The translations under genes were made by a program, and so were the position numbers. Below the pieces are notes generated by a model. That model was not told the DNA's origin. It did not search any database and saw only the letters and a program-made list of their open reading frames with translations. DNA of 64,000 nucleotides from Fontisphaera persica (lineage in GTDB: Bacteria > Verrucomicrobiota > Verrucomicrobiia > Limisphaerales > Fontisphaeraceae), in assembly GCF_024832785.1 (NCBI RefSeq), contig NZ_CP116615.1:4092001-4156000 (forward strand). Direction: 5' to 3'. This document shows, piece after piece, positions 60,799 to 64,000 of the stretch. Each line of letters opens with the position of its first letter. Position 1 is the first letter of the stretch.

Positions 60799-62337
60799 AT
60801 GGAACACATTGTCATACTTGATTTTGGCTCGCAATACACGCAGGTCATTGCCCGGCGGATTCGCGAGTGCCAGGTGTTCTGCCTAATCAAGGCATACAAC
60901 ACGCCCGCGGCCGAGCTCGCGGCGCAAAAACCGGCCGGTTTGATTCTCAGCGGCGGGCCGGCGAGCGTGTATGCGGAGAAGGCGCCGCTGCCGGACCCGG
61001 GCATTTTCGAGCTGGGGGTGCCGGTGCTGGGGATTTGTTACGGGATGCAATTGCTGGCGCACTTTTTGGGGGGGCGGGTGGAGCGCGGCCAGCGGCGCGA
61101 GTATGGGAAGGGGCTGCTGACGGTCACCGACAACGAAAGCCGCCTGTTCAAGGGCCTGCCTCCGGAGTTTCAGGTTTGGAATTCGCATGGGGACCGGCTG
61201 ACGCGGCTGCCCACCGGTTTCAAGACGGTGGCCATTACCGCCAATTCGCCGCATGCGGCCATTGAGCATCGGCGGAAAAAGATGTTTGGCCTGCAATTTC
61301 ACCCGGAAGTGGTGCACACGCCGCGGGGCATGGAGATTTTGAGCAACTTTGTGCACGGCATTTGCGGCTGCGGCCGCGGGTGGACGATGCGCAATTACAT
61401 TGAGCAGGCCGTGGAGGAAATCCGGCAGCAGGTGGGGCGCGAGCGGGTCATTCTGGGGTTGAGCGGGGGCGTGGACTCCAGCGTGGCGGCGGCGCTGATT
61501 CACCGGGCGATTGGCGACCAGCTCACCTGCATTTTTGTCAACAACGGCGTCTTGCGCCAGGGGGAGGCCGAGACGGTGCGGCAGGTGTTTGGGCGCAACT
61601 TCAAAATCCGGCTGCACTATGAGGACGCGAGCCGGCTGTTTTTGGGGCGGTTGAAGGGGGTCACGGACCCCGAGCGCAAGCGCAAGATCATCGGGCGCAC
61701 GTTCATTGAGGTGTTTGACGCCGCCACGCGGCGCGCGGGCAAGGCCCGCTTCCTGGCGCAGGGCACGTTGTATCCGGATGTCATAGAATCGGTGCCCATC
61801 GGCGGCAACCCGGCGGCTCTCATCAAGAGCCATCACAATGTGGGCGGCCTGCCCAAGCGCATGAAATTCCAACTGGTCGAGCCGCTCAAGTGCCTGTTCA
61901 AGGATGAAGTGCGCCGCCTGGGTTCGGAGCTGGGGCTGCCCAAGGAAATCGTGTACCGGCAGCCCTTCCCCGGTCCGGGGCTGGCGGTGCGCATCCTAGG
62001 CGAAGTCACCCCGCGGCGCCTGGAAATCCTGCGCCATGCCGATGCCATTGTGGTGGAGGAAATGAAGGCCACCGGCTGGTATTACCGCATCTGGCAAAGT
62101 TTCGCCGTGCTGCTGCCCGTGCGCAGCGTGGGGGTGATGGGGGATGAACGGACCTACGATTACACCATTGCCGTCCGCGCCGTGGAATCGCAGGACGGCA
62201 TGACGGCCGACTGGGTCAAGCTGCCCTACGATTTATTGGAGCGGCTTTCCAACCGCATCATCAACGAGGTCAACGGCGTCAACCGCGTGGTGTTGGACAT
62301 TTCCAGCAAGCCGCCCGCCACCATCGAGTGGGAATAG
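60799..62337 (+). CDS. guaA: GMP synthase (glutamine-hydrolysing)
   Basis: 512 residues with both domains. Amidotransferase: [20 protein letters not shown] at the start, catalytic Cys in [11 protein letters not shown] (about 78) and His/Glu in [10 protein letters not shown] (about 170). ATP-pyrophosphatase: PP-loop [20 protein letters not shown] (about 220-239), [16 protein letters not shown], and dimerisation region [20 protein letters not shown] with a typical C-terminus KPPATIEWE. Makes GMP from XMP. Intact and full length. Leader contains a hairpin; no clear Shine-Dalgarno. Confidence 0.97.
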   Translation: MEHIVILDFGSQYTQVIARRIRECQVFCLIKAYNTPAAELAAQKPAGLILSGGPASVYAEKAPLPDPGIFELGVPVLGICYGMQLLAHFLGGRVERGQRREYGKGLLTVTDNESRLFKGLPPEFQVWNSHGDRLTRLPTGFKTVAITANSPHAAIEHRRKKMFGLQFHPEVVHTPRGMEILSNFVHGICGCGRGWTMRNYIEQAVEEIRQQVGRERVILGLSGGVDSSVAAALIHRAIGDQLTCIFVNNGVLRQGEAETVRQVFGRNFKIRLHYEDASRLFLGRLKGVTDPERKRKIIGRTFIEVFDAATRRAGKARFLAQGTLYPDVIESVPIGGNPAALIKSHHNVGGLPKRMKFQLVEPLKCLFKDEVRRLGSELGLPKEIVYRQPFPGPGLAVRILGEVTPRRLEILRHADAIVVEEMKATGWYYRIWQSFAVLLPVRSVGVMGDERTYDYTIAVRAVESQDGMTADWVKLPYDLLERLSNRIINEVNGVNRVVLDISSKPPATIEWE

Positions 62338-62391
62338 GCCGGGGGATGCCGCCGGGGCGGAGAATCCACCGGCGGCGCGCGGCCGGGGAAA

Positions 62392-64000
62392 TCAACCCGC
62401 GCCAAGCTTCTCGAAGCTCTCCTCGATGAAAGTGGTGTTCTGGATGCGGGCCAGCCGCGCGTAAAGCCCATCGGCCGCCAGCAACTCCTCGTGGGTGCCG
62501 CGCTCGACGATTTCGCCGTGGCGCAAAACGAGGATTTGGTCCGCCTTGAGAATGGTGCTGAGACGGTGGGCGATGACAAAGCTGGTGCGGCCGGCCATCA
62601 ATCGTTCGAGGGCCTCCTGGATGAGTTTTTCCGTGGCGGTGTCCACGCTGGCGGTGGCCTCGTCGAGAATCAGGAGCGGCGCGTCCTTGAGCAAAGCCCG
62701 GGCAATGCTCACGCGCTGTTTTTCGCCCACGCTGAGTTTGACGCCGCGTTCGCCCACATGCGAGTCGTAGCCGCGCGGGAGGCGCTGAATGAACTCGTGC
62801 GCGTTGGCGGCCCGGGCGGCGGCAATCATTTCCTCCTCGGTGGCGTTGAGTTTGCCGTAGAGGATGTTTTCGCGAATGGTGCCGTTGAACAGGAAGGATT
62901 CCTGGCTGACGACGGCAATTTGCGCGCGCAACGATTCCAGGGTCACCGTGCTGATGTCCACCCCATCAATCAGAATGCGCCCCTCGGTAGGCTCATAAAA
63001 GGCGGGCAGCAGGTTGACGAGGGTGGACTTGCCGGCGCCGGTAGGCCCCACCAGGGCGATCATCTGTCCCGGCTGCGCGTGGAGATGAATGCCGCGCAGG
63101 ACGACGCGCTCGGGGTGGTAGCGGAAGCCCACGTTTTCGTACACCACCTCCCCGCGCACGCGGCCCAGCTCGCGCGTGCGTCCGGTGACGCGCTCGTGGG
63201 GCGTGTCCAGGATGTCGAAGACCCGCTCGCCCGCGGCGCGGGCGCTCTGGAGCATTTGGTTGAGGCCGTGCAGGCGGCCAATTGGCTCATAAAACAGGCC
63301 CAAATAGAAAATGAACTCCACCAGTTGACCGAGGGATAATTCCCCGTGCATCACCTGGCGCCCGCCCGCCCAGAGCACCAGAGCGATGCCCAGGGAGGAG
63401 CCGAAGGCCATGGAGGGCGAGTAAAAGGCCCAGGCCAGCATGACCTGCAACATGCCCCGGCGCATGGCATCGGCGCGCTGGGCGAAACGCTCGTCCTCAT
63501 GGCGCTCGCGGCCAAAAGCCTTGATTTGGCGGACGCCCTGCAGGTTGTCCATGAGCAGGGCGTTCATGGCGCTGGCGGCCTCGCGCTGGGCGCGGTAGCG
63601 CTGGTGGGCGGTCAGGGTGTACCACAGGGCGCCGGCCACCAGCAACGGCAGGGGGAGCATGGCCATCAGCGCGAGCGTGGGCGAAGCCAGGAGCATGATG
63701 ACCAGGACGCCCAGGACGCTCAACAGCGCCACGGTGCCCTGCTCGGTGCCGTCAATGAGCACGCGCTCCACGCTGTTCACGTCCTCGATGACCCGGGTCA
63801 TCAGGTCGCCGGAGGCCCGCTGGTCAAACCACGCCACCGGCAGCCGTTGCAGGCGGGCGTACACCGCGCGGCGCATGTCGTAAATGACGTTTTGCTCAAA
63901 GATGTTGTTGATGCGAATGCGCAGGCTGTTGAACACCTCCCGCAGCAGGAAGGCGCCGGCCAGGGCCAGGCAGACCCAGCCGAGGAGGGCGGCCTGGTTT
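62392..64000 (-). CDS. ABC transporter, fused permease-ATPase (5' end outside window)
   Basis: At least 535 residues; the reading frame continues without a stop to the window edge, so the N-terminus is missing. Six-helix type exporter domain followed by ATPase: Walker A LVGPTGAGKSTLVNLLPAFY, Q-loop VVSQESFLFNGTIRENILYG, signature LSVGEKQRVSIARALL (Val replacing the usual Gly before GEK), Walker B LLILDEATASVDTATE and H-loop VIAHRLSTILKADQILVL. MsbA/multidrug-type, exporting lipid or drug; a lipid A flippase role is possible but unproven. Convergent with guaA (54 bases apart). Confidence 0.93.
   Translation of the reverse strand, partial: NQAALLGWVCLALAGAFLLREVFNSLRIRINNIFEQNVIYDMRRAVYARLQRLPVAWFDQRASGDLMTRVIEDVNSVERVLIDGTEQGTVALLSVLGVLVIMLLASPTLALMAMLPLPLLVAGALWYTLTAHQRYRAQREAASAMNALLMDNLQGVRQIKAFGRERHEDERFAQRADAMRRGMLQVMLAWAFYSPSMAFGSSLGIALVLWAGGRQVMHGELSLGQLVEFIFYLGLFYEPIGRLHGLNQMLQSARAAGERVFDILDTPHERVTGRTRELGRVRGEVVYENVGFRYHPERVVLRGIHLHAQPGQMIALVGPTGAGKSTLVNLLPAFYEPTEGRILIDGVDISTVTLESLRAQIAVVSQESFLFNGTIRENILYGKLNATEEEMIAAARAANAHEFIQRLPRGYDSHVGERGVKLSVGEKQRVSIARALLKDAPLLILDEATASVDTATEKLIQEALERLMAGRTSFVIAHRLSTILKADQILVLRHGEIVERGTHEELLAADGLYARLARIQNTTFIEESFEKLGAG

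Noticed and set aside
1-64000. tRNA, rRNA, CRISPR, insertion sequences, prophage or attachment sites
   Set aside because: Intergenic regions were read for cloverleaf, direct-repeat arrays and transposase-like frames; none was found. Very diverged or short elements could be missed by eye.

Overview
This 64 kb window is GC-rich chromosomal DNA with tightly packed genes, many of them without a clear Shine-Dalgarno sequence. The gene content points to a Verrucomicrobiota bacterium, most likely of the Limisphaerales/Pedosphaerales type; this is inference from content, as no rRNA is present. Supporting features are an exosortase with PEP-CTERM substrates, an H-X9-DG pseudopilin, secretin/PilM/PilN/PilO-type genes, a giant propeller sensor kinase, and Tat-exported sugar isomerase and oxidoreductase proteins. 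No tRNA, rRNA, CRISPR array, transposase or phage gene was found.

Layout. 0.2-2.4 kb: YmdB-like phosphoesterase and exonuclease VII large subunit. 2.5-5.5 kb: propeller histidine kinase. 5.6-12.5 kb: a TetR-regulated efflux operon (tetR, membrane-fusion lipoprotein, and an RND permease fused in frame to its outer-membrane factor). 12.6-13.3 kb: a YchF relative that has lost its GTPase core. 13.3-19.4 kb: type II secretion/type IV pilus genes (E ATPase, L-like, M-like, secretin). 19.5-23.3 kb: FAH-family hydrolase, prolyl-tRNA synthetase, lactonase-fold protein. 23.5-25.8 kb: a second PilM/N-PilO pair on the other strand. 26-28.3 kb: an apparently exported methyltransferase and an amino-acid permease.

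28.3-36.0 kb is the most distinctive region. On the minus strand a promoter, a cobalamin riboswitch and an intrinsic terminator precede a four-gene operon: a PEP-CTERM surface protein, a CWC cysteine-rich protein coupled by an ATGA overlap, a secreted protein and a pseudopilin. Divergently placed is a second PEP-CTERM protein, followed by an exosortase/EpsI fusion coupled to a TPR membrane protein. The arrangement suggests a surface system switched on when vitamin B12 is scarce, with the exosortase that could process its anchor encoded alongside.

36-47 kb: Tat-exported Gfo/Idh/MocA oxidoreductase, two hybrid sensor kinases of mirrored architecture, small lipoprotein, rhodanese, cold-shock protein, HemW, CHAD protein, TPR lipoprotein and a DUF362 protein. 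47-64 kb is mostly housekeeping: ParB, PfkB-family kinase, peptide deformylase, two peroxiredoxins, Tat-type sugar isomerase, CPBP protease, ComF, AccD, EamA transporter, lysine 2,3-aminomutase, Mpl, LarA-like racemase, a pilin-like lipoprotein, GMP synthase and an ABC exporter cut by the window end.
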